Counted from the stretch's first letter, positions 26,810 through 36,416 are shown. The stretch is 64,000 bases of DNA from an uncultured Roseobacter sp. (GCF_947499265.1 NZ_CANMNK010000002.1:124001-188000), one strand, 5' to 3'. Notes: generated by a model from the sequence alone, not told the origin. Program-made: numbers and translations.

Positions 26810-26818
26810 TGTGGATAA
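26810..26818 (-). promoter_or_regulatory. DnaA-box match upstream of nrdR
   Basis: A perfect match to the DnaA box TTATCCACA on the minus strand, 55 bp before nrdR. It could tie expression of this ribonucleotide-reductase regulator to replication initiation, but a 9-mer can occur by chance. Confidence 0.35.
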
Positions 26819-26873
26819 GTGGGGCGGCGATCCCACAATCAGAGGCAGATAGACAATAAAAGGGGGACGGCCC

Positions 26874-27341
26874 ATGCGCTGCCCGTTTTGCGGAAACATT
26901 GACACCCAGGTAAAAGACAGCCGCCCGGCGGAGGATCATGTATCGATCCGGCGCAGGCGCTTTTGTCCGGCCTGTGGCGGGCGGTTCACCACCTATGAAC
27001 GTGTGCAATTGCGCGATCTGGTTGTGATTAAATCGACGGGCAAGCGTGAAGATTTTGACCGCGACAAGCTGGAGCGCTCGATCCGTATTTCGATGCAGAA
27101 ACGCCCCATTGATCCCGAGCGCATCGACCAGATGATCTCCGGCATTGTCCGCCGGTTGGAAAGCATGGGCGAGACGGATATTCAGTCCAAGATGATCGGC
27201 GAGATTGTGATGGAGGCGCTGGCCCGGATCGACACTGTCGCTTACGTGCGATTTGCCAGCGTTTACAAGAACTTCCAGGCCGCAGATGACTTTGACAAAT
27301 TCGTCAGCGAGCTGCGCCCCGACGTCCCACCGGAAGAGTGA
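26874..27341 (+). CDS. nrdR: Transcriptional repressor NrdR
   Basis: A 155-residue repressor of ribonucleotide reductase genes. The N-terminal zinc ribbon has C3-x2-C6 and C31-x2-C34, with the basic SIRRRRF DNA-binding stretch between them; an ATP-cone domain follows (residues about 49-139, [20 protein letters not shown]). It senses ATP/dATP. AAAAGGGGGACGG precedes the ATG. It overlaps ribD by 4 bp, the common nrdR-ribD order. Confidence 0.96.
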   Translation: MRCPFCGNIDTQVKDSRPAEDHVSIRRRRFCPACGGRFTTYERVQLRDLVVIKSTGKREDFDRDKLERSIRISMQKRPIDPERIDQMISGIVRRLESMGETDIQSKMIGEIVMEALARIDTVAYVRFASVYKNFQAADDFDKFVSELRPDVPPEE

Positions 27342-28435
27342 GCGACCCCAAACGCTTCATGGCGCTGGCGCTGTCTTTGGGGCGGCGCGGGCAGGGGCGA
27401 ACCTGGCCCAACCCTGCGGTCGGATGTGTGGTTGTCAAAGAGGGCCGCATCATCGGGCGCGGCTGGACAAAACCCGGTGGGCGGCCGCATGCGGAAACAG
27501 AGGCCCTATTTCAAGCCAGAGCCACCGTAAATGGCGCGGATGTTTACGTTACCCTGGAGCCTTGCGCGCATCACGGTGAAACGCCGCCCTGTGCACAAGC
27601 CTTGATCGATGCGGGTGTGGCAAAGGTCTATGTTGCGACGCTCGACAGCGATCCGCGTGTGAGCGGCAAGGGCTGCGAGATGCTGCGTGCCGCCGGGATT
27701 GAGGTCGAGATCGGCCTGTTGGAAGACGAAGCGCTGGCCGACAATGCCGGGTTTTTTGCGCGTGTCGATTTGGGTCGGCCTTTCGTAACCCTGAAGCTGG
27801 CGAGCAGCTTTGATGGTCGGATTGCAACGGCGACCGGCGAAAGCAAGTGGATCACCGGACCAGCAGCCAGGCGATATGTGCATGCGCTTCGGGCACGGCA
27901 CGATGCGGTGATGGTTGGCGGGGGGACGGCCCGCAAGGATGATCCCAGCCTGACGGTGCGCGATCTGGGGGTTGTGTGGCAACCCGCCCGGGTGGTGGTC
28001 AGCCGACGGCTTGACCTGCCTTTGATGAGCAAGCTGGCCCGCACCGCCCAGGACGTGCCCGTTATTTTGTGCCACGGCAAAGATGCTGACCCTGCGCTTG
28101 TGCAGACCTGGCGCGACCTGGGGGCTGAACTTCTGCCCTGCGCAGCAAGTGGCAGCCAACTCGACCCGGGTGATGTGCTGCGACAGCTTGGCGGTCACGG
28201 GTTGACCCGGCTCTTTTGCGAGGGCGGCAGCGCCTTGGCGGCCAGCCTGATCGAGGCGGATCTGGTGGATGAACTCATCGGTTTTACGGCGGGTCTGGCC
28301 ATCGGTGCCGAAGGGCTGCCCTCCATTGGCGCGCTCGGGTTGAGCCATTTGCAAAACGCGCCCCGCTACGCGCTGAAAAGCTGTCGGTCTCTTGGCCCTG
28401 ATACGGTGCAGGTGTGGCGCCGCGCACAGGGTTAA
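27338..28435 (+). CDS. ribD: Riboflavin biosynthesis deaminase/reductase RibD
   Basis: A 365-residue bifunctional enzyme for steps 2 and 3 of riboflavin synthesis. The deaminase domain comes first, with zinc ligands in [10 protein letters not shown] and [13 protein letters not shown]. The reductase domain follows from about residue 145 ([26 protein letters not shown] shortened here to its key GESKWITG). The start is GTG at 27338, overlapping the nrdR stop. The gene ends one base before the convergent kpsC end. The remaining rib genes resume at 33162. Confidence 0.95.
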   Translation: MSDPKRFMALALSLGRRGQGRTWPNPAVGCVVVKEGRIIGRGWTKPGGRPHAETEALFQARATVNGADVYVTLEPCAHHGETPPCAQALIDAGVAKVYVATLDSDPRVSGKGCEMLRAAGIEVEIGLLEDEALADNAGFFARVDLGRPFVTLKLASSFDGRIATATGESKWITGPAARRYVHALRARHDAVMVGGGTARKDDPSLTVRDLGVVWQPARVVVSRRLDLPLMSKLARTAQDVPVILCHGKDADPALVQTWRDLGAELLPCAASGSQLDPGDVLRQLGGHGLTRLFCEGGSALAASLIEADLVDELIGFTAGLAIGAEGLPSIGALGLSHLQNAPRYALKSCRSLGPDTVQVWRRAQG

Positions 28436-28436
28436 A

Positions 28437-30455
28437 TCACCGGCGCCAAAGATGCGCTTTGCTGGCAAAGAGGCCCTGCAGTTTTGACAACAAACGATTG
28501 CGCGCACTGCGCGGTGGCAGGTCGCCTTGCGCCAGCCTGTCCGCGGCGACCTCGACCGGGCAGGGCAGACCGGTTTGCGGGTCGATATAGCGTGGGTAGT
28601 CAATGAGTGCTGCGTGGACCAACCCGGCCAGTGTGGGCCTTGCACGGCGGCGCGGCGGGATGTCCCCGAGATCGGTTGTCAGCCCCCAGCCCGCATAGAA
28701 GGGTGCGCCCAGCGTGGTCACGGGCAATCCGCGCAGCAGCGCCTCGAAGCCCAGCAGGGAGGTCATGGTCCAGACCTCCTCTACCTGATCCAGCAACGAC
28801 AACACCTCTGTCTTCTGTGCGACATGATCGGCGAGGTTGGTGGCGTCACAGGCTCCCTTGCGCAGACCTGCCTCCACATCCGGATGGGGTTTGTAGATCA
28901 GGATGGCTGCCGGATTGGCCTCCCGGGCGGCTTGCAAAAGCTGTAGGTTGCGCCGGATGGTACTTGTCCCGGTGGTGATTGAGGCGTCATCCTCGACCTG
29001 GCCAACGACCAGAATCCGGTGCCCTTCCGGTATCTGCGCGGCCTCGCCGCCCAGATTATATTTGGTCAGGCCCCCGGTAACCAGCTTCCGGATCAACGCC
29101 TGCGCCCGCGCCTCCTGATCCGGGCGCAATGTTTCGCGGGTGGCAATCAGATTTTCCAACCGACTGGGGCGCGACGGATCATAGTAGATGCCCAGATCAT
29201 CCGTGACGAGAGACAGGGGCGGCACCAGTTCCGCGCCGAGCCCGCGGGACCGCAGAAACCCATCCTCCACCCGCACCGCATCCTTGTGGCCAACGTCCGC
29301 CTTGCCCGCCCAGACCATCCAGGGCCGTTTGGTTGTGCGCGCTTTGCCGGGGTCATCCTCGAAGGTGACAGGCTTGTGCTGTCCGTAAAATTGCTGCAGC
29401 GGCGCGCGTTTCCAAAGGCTCATGCCGGAGGCGACCCAACCTTCATGATCCTCTCGCCAGGCGCGGGTTTGCGCGCTCATGGCTTCCATCACTGTCGAGA
29501 GATCGCAAAGCGTATCGTTGCAGGGATCGTACCATTTCGGGTAAAGCATCATGGCCGCTGCAAAAAGTTGTGCACGGGTGAGTTTGCGTTGCCGGCGCTG
29601 CACCGGGAATTCATCTTCGGACAGTCCCCAGCCCGCGTAAAAGGGCTGGCCGAAGACCCGTGGTCTGTGCCCGGCAAAGATCGCCTCGAACCCCAGTTGC
29701 GAAGAAACCGTGTAAACGCCGACCGCCCCTTCGAAAAGGATCCAGGGGCTGATGGGATCGGCCAGCAGCGAAATGCGATCCGAAAGATCGGCGGTGTCGA
29801 AATACCCTTTCCTGAACCCGGCCACGGTTTCCGGGTGGGTCTTGATGATAACCTGCGCGCCGGGGTGCTCTTCCTGCGCCACAAACAGCATTTCGAGAAA
29901 GCGATTCCGATCTGCACCACTTGCGGTCACAGATGCGTCGCCGCGGGTCTGATCCAGCACCAGCGCGTAGCCCGGGGGCAGGGCGGGCAGGGCGGAATTG
30001 ACCGCGCTGAATTTCGTCAGATGCGCCTCCTGCATCCGCGCAATTGCGCCGCGGGCGGTGTTGAGAAGGGCGGTGTCGTCCAAAGGATGCGTGCTGAGCA
30101 GATGCTCCAGGTCGGAAACCGTGGCGGGGTCATAATGCACGCCCGCGTGGTCGATCAGCAGCCCAAGAGGCGGCTCGCCCGCGCGTCCGGGGTGCAGGGA
30201 GCGTAGCCACGCGTCTTCGACACGCACCAGCCCTGCGTTTTTATGGGCGGCCACCGCTTCGCCGCGATGTGATGTCGGGCTATTGCCCCAGACGCCGACC
30301 AGATCATCCGGACCGGGCGCCCCGAGTTTAATGTCATATCCGCTCAACTGCAGAATGCGCCTGATGCGCGTTTGGGTCAGGAAACCGCCGTTGTAAACGT
30401 ATAGCCGCCGGGCAGTTTCCTGTCCGGCGGCCTTTGGATCATGCGGATGACCCAT
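28437..30455 (-). CDS. kpsC: Capsule polysaccharide Kdo-transferase KpsC
   Basis: A 672-residue cytosolic/membrane-associated protein with two homologous halves, as in KpsC, which adds alternating beta-Kdo residues to the lipid anchor of ABC-exported capsules. The motif FYAGWGL occurs twice (PFYAGWGLSEDEFP and PFYAGWGLTTDLGD), as do the IIKTHPE / IYKPHPD segments. The start is ATG 30455, nine bases from the wza stop; the longer frame runs into wza and was rejected. It is the last gene of the set kpsS-wza-kpsC (kpsS farthest upstream) on this strand. Confidence 0.92.
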   Translation of the reverse strand: MGHPHDPKAAGQETARRLYVYNGGFLTQTRIRRILQLSGYDIKLGAPGPDDLVGVWGNSPTSHRGEAVAAHKNAGLVRVEDAWLRSLHPGRAGEPPLGLLIDHAGVHYDPATVSDLEHLLSTHPLDDTALLNTARGAIARMQEAHLTKFSAVNSALPALPPGYALVLDQTRGDASVTASGADRNRFLEMLFVAQEEHPGAQVIIKTHPETVAGFRKGYFDTADLSDRISLLADPISPWILFEGAVGVYTVSSQLGFEAIFAGHRPRVFGQPFYAGWGLSEDEFPVQRRQRKLTRAQLFAAAMMLYPKWYDPCNDTLCDLSTVMEAMSAQTRAWREDHEGWVASGMSLWKRAPLQQFYGQHKPVTFEDDPGKARTTKRPWMVWAGKADVGHKDAVRVEDGFLRSRGLGAELVPPLSLVTDDLGIYYDPSRPSRLENLIATRETLRPDQEARAQALIRKLVTGGLTKYNLGGEAAQIPEGHRILVVGQVEDDASITTGTSTIRRNLQLLQAAREANPAAILIYKPHPDVEAGLRKGACDATNLADHVAQKTEVLSLLDQVEEVWTMTSLLGFEALLRGLPVTTLGAPFYAGWGLTTDLGDIPPRRRARPTLAGLVHAALIDYPRYIDPQTGLPCPVEVAADRLAQGDLPPRSARNRLLSKLQGLFASKAHLWRR

Positions 30456-30463
30456 GTAGTGCG

Positions 30464-31597
30464 TCAGTTGACGATCTGGTCGACATTGGCAACAGGTCCG
30501 ACAAGCGATCCGAAGACCGCAGAAACCGCTTTGTTCCACTGGTTGATCGGCGCTTCTGTCACGTAAAGCGTATCGCTGTCGCGAATGACGAAATCGCGGG
30601 CCACGAACATGCCATTGGGCTGGGTCAGATCCAGCAGGTAGATCATGCGCTGCGCCCCGATGAGGTCATCCCGGCCCAGCACCTGGGCGGCAACTTCTGG
30701 CGGTTCGTTGCGGAAAATGAAAACGCCCGTGGCGTCAGAGGTTGACGACACCAGGCCGCCGACCTGGGCGATGGCCTCCAGCGCGGACAGGTTTTGCGAC
30801 TGGAAGGGTACGCGTGCCTGCGTGCCGGTCGCGCCAAGCGCTGTGAAGGAGCGGGTGTCTTCTTCGACCAGGATGCGGTCGCCGCCGCGCAGGGCGATGT
30901 CAAGGTGGGGATTGTTGTAGAGGTCCTGAAACCAGATGCGGCTGCGCTGACTGCCACGGATCACGGTGATCTGCGCAATTTCGGGCTCAATTGTCACGCC
31001 ACCCGCACGGGCCAGCATGGTCGAAAGGGTTCTGGTTGGTCGTTCAATGGCGTAAACACCCTGTCCACCCACTGCCCCGGTCAGGGACACGGTGGAGCCG
31101 TCACCGGCCTCGCGGCGTACTTCGACCTGCGGATCAGGCGTCTGTTCTTCGAGCTTGGCAGTGATGATACGGCGAATGGCTTCCGGTGAATTGCCCGCCG
31201 CACGGATGCGCCCGGCATAGGGGACAAAGATGAACCCGTCCCCATCAACCTGTACACTTTCCAGCAGTGTGGCGTTGCTGGCCTCTCCGGCCAGCAGGCC
31301 GTCATCCACGTTTTCCCAGATCGTCAGACCGAGAATATCGCCCGGCTGGATCGTGTCGGACCCGATCTTGGCAGAATTCTGAAAGCTTTCGGAAAATCCT
31401 AAGGCCGGCACAACTGCGATGGCGCGCGTGACGCGGTCGTTGACCGCAACGACAAAGGCATCGCCTTCCTTTTGCACGGAGCCCGCAAAGATCTGTTTCT
31501 TGTTGGGGCCAACTTGCGGAAGCGTGCACGCCGTCAAGACGGCCAAGGCCGCCGAAATTACGATGGGACGCACCCATCCGAAATCGGAGTTTTTCAC
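30464..31597 (-). CDS. Polysaccharide export outer-membrane lipoprotein (Wza/KpsD type)
   Basis: A 377-residue lipoprotein: signal with lipobox VLTAC near residue 24, then the Wza domain (IQPGDILGLTIWENVDDG) and SLBB ligand-binding repeats (VSLTGAVGGQGVYAIERPTR; VPFQSQNLSALEAIAQVGG). It would form the outer-membrane channel for capsule export. It lies between kpsC and kpsS. No kpsM/kpsT transporter genes are in the window, so those must be elsewhere. The 117-bp gap to kpsS suggests an internal promoter or a leader. Confidence 0.9.
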   Translation of the reverse strand: MKNSDFGWVRPIVISAALAVLTACTLPQVGPNKKQIFAGSVQKEGDAFVVAVNDRVTRAIAVVPALGFSESFQNSAKIGSDTIQPGDILGLTIWENVDDGLLAGEASNATLLESVQVDGDGFIFVPYAGRIRAAGNSPEAIRRIITAKLEEQTPDPQVEVRREAGDGSTVSLTGAVGGQGVYAIERPTRTLSTMLARAGGVTIEPEIAQITVIRGSQRSRIWFQDLYNNPHLDIALRGGDRILVEEDTRSFTALGATGTQARVPFQSQNLSALEAIAQVGGLVSSTSDATGVFIFRNEPPEVAAQVLGRDDLIGAQRMIYLLDLTQPNGMFVARDFVIRDSDTLYVTEAPINQWNKAVSAVFGSLVGPVANVDQIVN

Positions 31598-31714
31598 TGC
31601 GCGGTCTCCTCGACCAATTCGAATTCTGCCTCAGATCGCCGACGTTTTCCCGGCGTATTATTCCTCAAAGTACCGGCTAATCTTTCAAAAATCTACTGTG
31701 CGCTTGCGGGTAGG

Positions 31715-33028
31715 CTATTTCACGACACGAAACTGTTGCGCGATGGTCGCGGTTTTGCGGCGTGGAATCTCGTAGGGGTCGCGTCCCTCGAGCATCAGAT
31801 CGACCACCTGGCGCAGCAGTTGTATGCGGCCCCGGCTGGCATAAAAGCTACCGGGTAACTGGCTGGTCTCCAACAGGAATTGTCGAAAGTCGCGGTAGGC
31901 TTCCATATCACTGCGGGTGGGGTTGGCAAAAAACGCGTCCAGCGGTTGATGCGACACCAATTCGGGTTTGCCATAGACCGCAGCGCCGAACGTCCGCAGT
32001 GGAATGCCGCGCCAGAGCACCTGCTGACCGGCGGTGGAATTCACGGTGACAGCGCTACGCGCCTCGGAGAGGATACCCGCCAATTTGCCCCCCCGCAGGT
32101 AATGCACGCGATCCGCGATGCCATGCTGCTGGGCAAACCGGCGGATGTCGCGGCGCAGGGGCGCGCGCCCATCCTCCAAAGGGTGCGCCTTGAAAACAAG
32201 GTGATGGTGCGCGGGGGCGCCAGCGGCGAATTGCGAGATGATGAGTTCGAGAAACTCCGCCTGGCTGGCAAAGGGCGCGTGCATCTGGAAGGCGCTGTCA
32301 TGTTCCAATTGCAGCAGTGCCAGATGGTAGGGGAAGCTGCCGCTGCGCAGTCGATATGTGGCAACAATCCGTTCAAGCGCCTGAAACGGCATAAAGAGCA
32401 ACCGCCTGATATAAAGCGCAAATTCCTGTCGTACGTGCAGGGCGCGGTGAGGTTGAAACTGCTTGTATCGCTGGTTCCAGAACATCACGAACCAATGATA
32501 GAGCGCGCCGTAAAAAATATGCTGGCGCATGTCGCCCCAATGGCTTGGCGGCAGTGGCGGGTCAGGGTCAGCCTCTGCACGGGCATCGCGCATGGCGGAA
32601 AGCGGCATGTCCATGAGCGCGGAATGCCCGTTTGAACCGCCGAGCTCATAGCTGACCCAATAGGGCCGCAGATACCCTTCCTCAAAGACATGTACGCGGA
32701 TGTCGCGGGCTTTGGCCTCCGTGACGGCTGAGGCATGCATCCACCGTGTGTCGCCATAAAGCACAAGGTCGGTCACCCCCTTGTCGGCAAGATGTTTTTG
32801 CAGAAAAGGCAGCCAGTCTTCTTGCGGTGCACGGTAGGGCAAATAGCTCTGCCGTCCGGGCCAGAACGCCCTGTCGCCCGCGTTGAAGCCGATGCGCCAG
32901 ACCTTGGCACCCGCCTGGCGCAATTGCTTGCCCAACTGATAAAAGAACGGACCGTGCGGGCCTTGCAGAAACAGGAAAACGCGGGAAGATGCGATGGTAT
33001 CTGAAGTCAACGATTGCGCCTCAATCAA
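31715..33028 (-). CDS. kpsS: Capsule polysaccharide Kdo-transferase KpsS
   Basis: A 437-residue KpsS-like protein that adds the first beta-Kdo to phosphatidylglycerol, starting the capsule anchor. Typical parts: VFLFLQGPHGPFFYQLGKQL, FEEGYLRPYWVSYE, HHLVFKAHPLEDGR, and SAVTVNSTAGQQVLWRGIP. The start is uncertain: the frame opens with TTG at 33028 (GGAAGTGAAG upstream), and no ATG precedes the conserved region. It is divergent from ribE with 133 bp between starts. Confidence 0.88.
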   Translation of the reverse strand: MIEAQSLTSDTIASSRVFLFLQGPHGPFFYQLGKQLRQAGAKVWRIGFNAGDRAFWPGRQSYLPYRAPQEDWLPFLQKHLADKGVTDLVLYGDTRWMHASAVTEAKARDIRVHVFEEGYLRPYWVSYELGGSNGHSALMDMPLSAMRDARAEADPDPPLPPSHWGDMRQHIFYGALYHWFVMFWNQRYKQFQPHRALHVRQEFALYIRRLLFMPFQALERIVATYRLRSGSFPYHLALLQLEHDSAFQMHAPFASQAEFLELIISQFAAGAPAHHHLVFKAHPLEDGRAPLRRDIRRFAQQHGIADRVHYLRGGKLAGILSEARSAVTVNSTAGQQVLWRGIPLRTFGAAVYGKPELVSHQPLDAFFANPTRSDMEAYRDFRQFLLETSQLPGSFYASRGRIQLLRQVVDLMLEGRDPYEIPRRKTATIAQQFRVVK

Positions 33029-33161
33029 CGAATAGCTTCACTTCCACCAAGTATACCCGGCATTTGTATGGCAGTTTATGCCCGTTCCGGCAAGGCAGGG
33101 GGTCTTGTCAGGGCAAGGTCGCGCCGCTAGGTCAGGGTCAGAACCGCAGGAGAGGCTGGCC

Positions 33162-33761
33162 ATGTTCACGGGTATTATCACCGATATCGGGACCATCACG
33201 TCACTGGTGCAGGAAGGTGATCTGCGCGCGCGCATCCAGACGCATTACAATACACAAAGCATCGATATGGGCGCCTCCATCGCCTCAGATGGCGTGTGCC
33301 TGACGGTCGTCGATCTGGGGCCCGACTGGTACGAAGTGCAGATCAGCGCCGAAACCGTTGAGAAAACCAACATTGGGCGAAACAACTGGGTGGTCGGTAA
33401 ACGCGTTAATCTGGAGCGGGCGCTTAGGGTCGGCGACGAATTGGGGGGGCATATCGTGTCGGGGCACGTGGATGGCGTCGCAGAAGTCGTCGCCATCAAA
33501 GATGAAGGTGACAGCACCCGGGTGACGCTGCGCGCGCCTGATGCATTGGCGCGGTTCATTGCGCCCAAGGGATCGGTGGCGCTGAATGGTACGTCGCTGA
33601 CGGTCAATGATGTCTCCGGCACGGATTTCGGTATCAATTTCATCCCCCATACGAAAACCGCCACTACGTGGGGGGAGGTGGCCTTGGGCGATCTGGTCAA
33701 TCTGGAGATCGATACGCTGGCGCGTTACGTCGCGCGACTGGCGGAAATGCCTGCCGCCTGA
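33162..33761 (+). CDS. ribE: Riboflavin synthase, alpha subunit
   Basis: A 199-residue enzyme that dismutates two 6,7-dimethyl-8-ribityllumazine molecules into riboflavin. The conserved start MFTGIITDIGTI, the double beta-barrel repeat (SDGVCLTVVDLG; LNGTSLTVNDVSG) and GHIVSGHVDG are visible. Start ATG 33162 follows AGGAGAGG. No FMN riboswitch can be made out in the 133 bp upstream. It is followed by ribB after 74 bp. Confidence 0.95.
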   Translation: MFTGIITDIGTITSLVQEGDLRARIQTHYNTQSIDMGASIASDGVCLTVVDLGPDWYEVQISAETVEKTNIGRNNWVVGKRVNLERALRVGDELGGHIVSGHVDGVAEVVAIKDEGDSTRVTLRAPDALARFIAPKGSVALNGTSLTVNDVSGTDFGINFIPHTKTATTWGEVALGDLVNLEIDTLARYVARLAEMPAA

Positions 33762-33835
33762 ACGCGCGGCGCGTCTGGTCAAGGGGCAGCGGCTGGGCTA
33801 AGAGCCAGCAAGGTTGAAGGAAAGGCACGCGCGCC

Positions 33836-34960
33836 ATGAGTTTTGAAACGCCCGGACCGGTTGAGAAAGATCTGCGCAGCAGCATCGCACCCATCGAAGA
33901 CATCATCGAAGATGCCCGGCAGGGGCGGATGTTCATTCTGGTGGATCATGAGGATCGCGAGAACGAAGGCGATCTGGTGATCCCTGCGCAATTTGCCGAT
34001 GCCGCGGCCATCAATTTTATGGCGATGCACGGCCGCGGCTTGATCTGCATGCCGCTGACAGCGGAGCGGATCGACACTCTGGGCCTGCCGATGATGGCGG
34101 TGAACAACTCCTCGCGGCATGAGACCGCCTTCACCGTATCGATCGAGGCGCGTGAAGGGGTGAGCACCGGTATTTCCGCCGCAGATCGGGCATTGACGGT
34201 TGCGGTGGCAATTGATGACGACAACGGCCAGGCCGACATTGCAACACCCGGCCATGTGTTTCCCCTGCGCGCGCGACGCGGCGGCGTTCTGGTGCGCGCG
34301 GGCCATACCGAGGCCGCCGTCGACATCAGCCGCTTGGCGGGGCTGCACCCCTCCGGTGTGATCTGCGAGATCATGAAACCCGATGGCGAAATGGCGCGTC
34401 TGCCCGATCTGGTAGACTTTGCCGCAGAGCATGGGCTCAAGATCGGCACGATCAGCGACCTGATCGCCTACCGTCTGAAACATGACAACCTCTTGCGGTT
34501 GCGCGATGAACGCGAGGTGACCTCGGCCTATGGGGGCGCCTGGCACATGCGGGTGTTTGCCGATGAAATCACCGGCACCGACCACGTGATGCTGTCGAAG
34601 GGAGATATTTCGTCTGACGCGCCGGTTCTGGTCCGCACCCATGCGCTGAACGCGTTGGAAGACATCCTGGGTCTCGGGCCGAGCCCTGCGGATGAGTTGC
34701 CCCGCGCGATGGAGATCATTGCCGAGGAAGGGCGGGGTGCCGTTTTGCTCTTTCGGGAGCCGCATCCGAAACTGCGCCTTGATGGGGATGAGGATGATGG
34801 CCCGCGCACCATCAAACGCACGGGCGTCGGCGCGCAGATCATGTCCACCATGGGGCTGAGCGAGCTTATTCTGCTGACCGACAGCCCGCAGACCAAATAC
34901 CTCGGGCTTGATGCCTACAACCTGTCCATCGTGGGCACGCGCCCCATCACCAAGGAGTAG
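33836..34960 (+). CDS. ribB: 3,4-dihydroxy-2-butanone 4-phosphate synthase with degenerate GTP cyclohydrolase II domain
   Basis: A 374-residue protein. The N-terminal half is an intact DHBP synthase (VDHEDRENEGDLVIPAQF; TPGHVFPLRARRGGVLVRAGHTE). The C-terminal half aligns with GTP cyclohydrolase II (SDAPVLVRTHALNALEDILG; GVGAQIMSTMGLSELILLTD), but the RxHxxC...C-x-C zinc cysteines are missing, so this half should be inactive and perhaps structural, as in other alphaproteobacterial RibBX proteins. A true GTP cyclohydrolase II must come from elsewhere. It lies between ribE and ribH (3-bp gap to ribH). Confidence 0.92.
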   Translation: MSFETPGPVEKDLRSSIAPIEDIIEDARQGRMFILVDHEDRENEGDLVIPAQFADAAAINFMAMHGRGLICMPLTAERIDTLGLPMMAVNNSSRHETAFTVSIEAREGVSTGISAADRALTVAVAIDDDNGQADIATPGHVFPLRARRGGVLVRAGHTEAAVDISRLAGLHPSGVICEIMKPDGEMARLPDLVDFAAEHGLKIGTISDLIAYRLKHDNLLRLRDEREVTSAYGGAWHMRVFADEITGTDHVMLSKGDISSDAPVLVRTHALNALEDILGLGPSPADELPRAMEIIAEEGRGAVLLFREPHPKLRLDGDEDDGPRTIKRTGVGAQIMSTMGLSELILLTDSPQTKYLGLDAYNLSIVGTRPITKE

Positions 34961-34963
34961 ACC

Positions 34964-35515
34964 ATGGCCGCCAATGAACAGCACTATGTCCTGCCGCGCC
35001 CGGCGTTCGACAAACCGGTGAAAATCCTGATCGTCGTCGCGCCTTACTACAAGGACATCGCCGACAATCTGGTGGCCGGGGCCAAGGCCGAGATTGAGGC
35101 CGCGGGCGGCACCTGGGATCTGGTCGAGATGCCCGGGGCGCTGGAAGTGCCGACAGCCATCGGTATTTCCGACCGACGCAGCAATTTCGACGGGTACGTG
35201 GCCCTGGGATGTGTGATCCGGGGCGAGACCACGCATTATGAAACGGTGTGCAATGACAGCAGCCGCGCCTTGCAATTGCTGGGCCTTCAGGGGCTGTGCA
35301 TCGGCAATGGTATCCTGACGGTTGAGACCCGCGAACAGGCTGAGGTGCGTGCTGACGTCAAAGGTCAGAACAAAGGCGGTGGGGCCGCGGCGGCGGCCTT
35401 GCATCTGGTGGCGATGGCTCGTAAGTGGGCGTCCCAATCCAAGGGCATCGGGTTCAAGCCAGCAGGCCAGGAGATTCTGATCGCCGGTTCAAAAGATGGA
35501 TCCACAACCTCATGA
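34964..35515 (+). CDS. ribH: 6,7-dimethyl-8-ribityllumazine synthase
   Basis: A 183-residue lumazine synthase. The active-site stretch GALEVPTAIG and the GCVIRGETTHYE segment with the catalytic His are intact, as is the phosphate-binding GNGILTVETREQAEVRA. It is slightly longer than usual because of a Gly/Ser-containing C-terminal tail (GFKPAGQEILIAGSKDGSTT). Its stop overlaps the nusB start (ATGA). Confidence 0.95.
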   Translation: MAANEQHYVLPRPAFDKPVKILIVVAPYYKDIADNLVAGAKAEIEAAGGTWDLVEMPGALEVPTAIGISDRRSNFDGYVALGCVIRGETTHYETVCNDSSRALQLLGLQGLCIGNGILTVETREQAEVRADVKGQNKGGGAAAAALHLVAMARKWASQSKGIGFKPAGQEILIAGSKDGSTTS

Positions 35516-35994
35516 CATCGCTTCACGGCAACCTTTCCGGCAATCAGCGCCGCAAAATGAAATCGGCGGCACGGCTTTATGCGGTGCAGGCGCTGTTTCA
35601 GATGGAGCATTCCGCGCAGACCGTGGAAGCGGTGCGTGCTGAGTTTCTCGATCACCGTTTTGGCGCCACCTACGACGGTGAGGAAATGCTCGATGGCGAC
35701 ATTGAGCTTTTTGAAACGGTGGTCGAGGAGGCCGTGAATTATCAGGCCCCGATTGACCAGATGACCGATCGTGCATTGGTGGCCAAATGGCCGCTGGGTC
35801 GGATCGATCCCACATTACGTGCGCTCTTTCGCGCCGCTGGTGCCGAATTGAACGGCAAAGAGACCCCACCGAAGGTGGTGATCACAGAATACGTCGATGT
35901 GGCCCGCGCGTTCTTCCCCGACGGAAAAGAGCCGCAATTTGTCAACGCCGTGCTGGATCACATGGCGCGCGAAATCCAGCCCGAGGCATTCTGA
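35512..35994 (+). CDS. nusB: Transcription antitermination factor NusB
   Basis: A 160-residue all-helical NusB that joins NusE/S10 on boxA RNA in rRNA antitermination. KSAARLYAVQALFQMEHS and VVITEYVDVARAFFPDGKEPQFVNAVLDHMA (key part EYVDVA...FVNAVLD) match the family. The start ATG 35512 overlaps the ribH stop; the upstream extension is antisense or other-frame ribH sequence. The ribH-nusB order is conserved in many alphaproteobacteria. Confidence 0.94.
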   Translation: MTSLHGNLSGNQRRKMKSAARLYAVQALFQMEHSAQTVEAVRAEFLDHRFGATYDGEEMLDGDIELFETVVEEAVNYQAPIDQMTDRALVAKWPLGRIDPTLRALFRAAGAELNGKETPPKVVITEYVDVARAFFPDGKEPQFVNAVLDHMAREIQPEAF

Positions 35995-36031
35995 AGCATT
36001 TGCTTACCGCGGATCGGGTGTTAGGTTCTCG

Positions 36032-36289
36032 ATGGTGAATGGTAAGATTGGATCGGTCATGCCCCGTGTCATGCGTCTCTACATCATCAGTGGGCTCACC
36101 GGATTTGGTGTCGCAGCAGTTTTCGTTGCGATGATCATCGCCTTTAACGTGGCCAACCTGCGCCACCTCATTTTCACCTCGGATATTGGTGTCATGGCGA
36201 CGATCGCGTTCTGGATTCTGAACGGAATCGTGTTTTCAGGGGTTCAGTTTGCCTATGCCGTCACACAGCTCGCGAAGCGAACAGATTGA
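36032..36289 (+). CDS. Small hypothetical membrane protein
   Basis: An 85-residue protein with two predicted membrane helices, about residues 14-36 (LYIISGLTGFGVAAVFVAMI) and 52-74 (VMATIAFWILNGIVFSGVQF). It starts at ATG 36032 (MVNGKIGSVM); Met9 is an alternative. It lies 37 bp after nusB and may share its transcript. No family or function is recognised; small proteins like this follow nusB in several rhodobacterial genomes as far as I recall. Confidence 0.7.
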   Translation: MVNGKIGSVMPRVMRLYIISGLTGFGVAAVFVAMIIAFNVANLRHLIFTSDIGVMATIAFWILNGIVFSGVQFAYAVTQLAKRTD

Positions 36290-36416
36290 CGCTGCGTAAC
36301 AGCCATTGATGCACGCGTCGATGCGGTCATATTCTTTCGTTTAATCTTGATTTATGTCGCATTGACCTCTGGACATTTGGCTCAGAAATGCCATCTTAAG
36401 ATCAAAGGAGAGCAAA

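Noticed and set aside
33029-33161. FMN riboswitch in front of ribE
   Set aside because: The region is short and shows none of the RFN-element conserved blocks.
33779-35437. 552-codon minus-strand frame opposite ribB-ribH
   Set aside because: His/Gln/Arg-rich antisense shadow; both rib genes have clear motifs.
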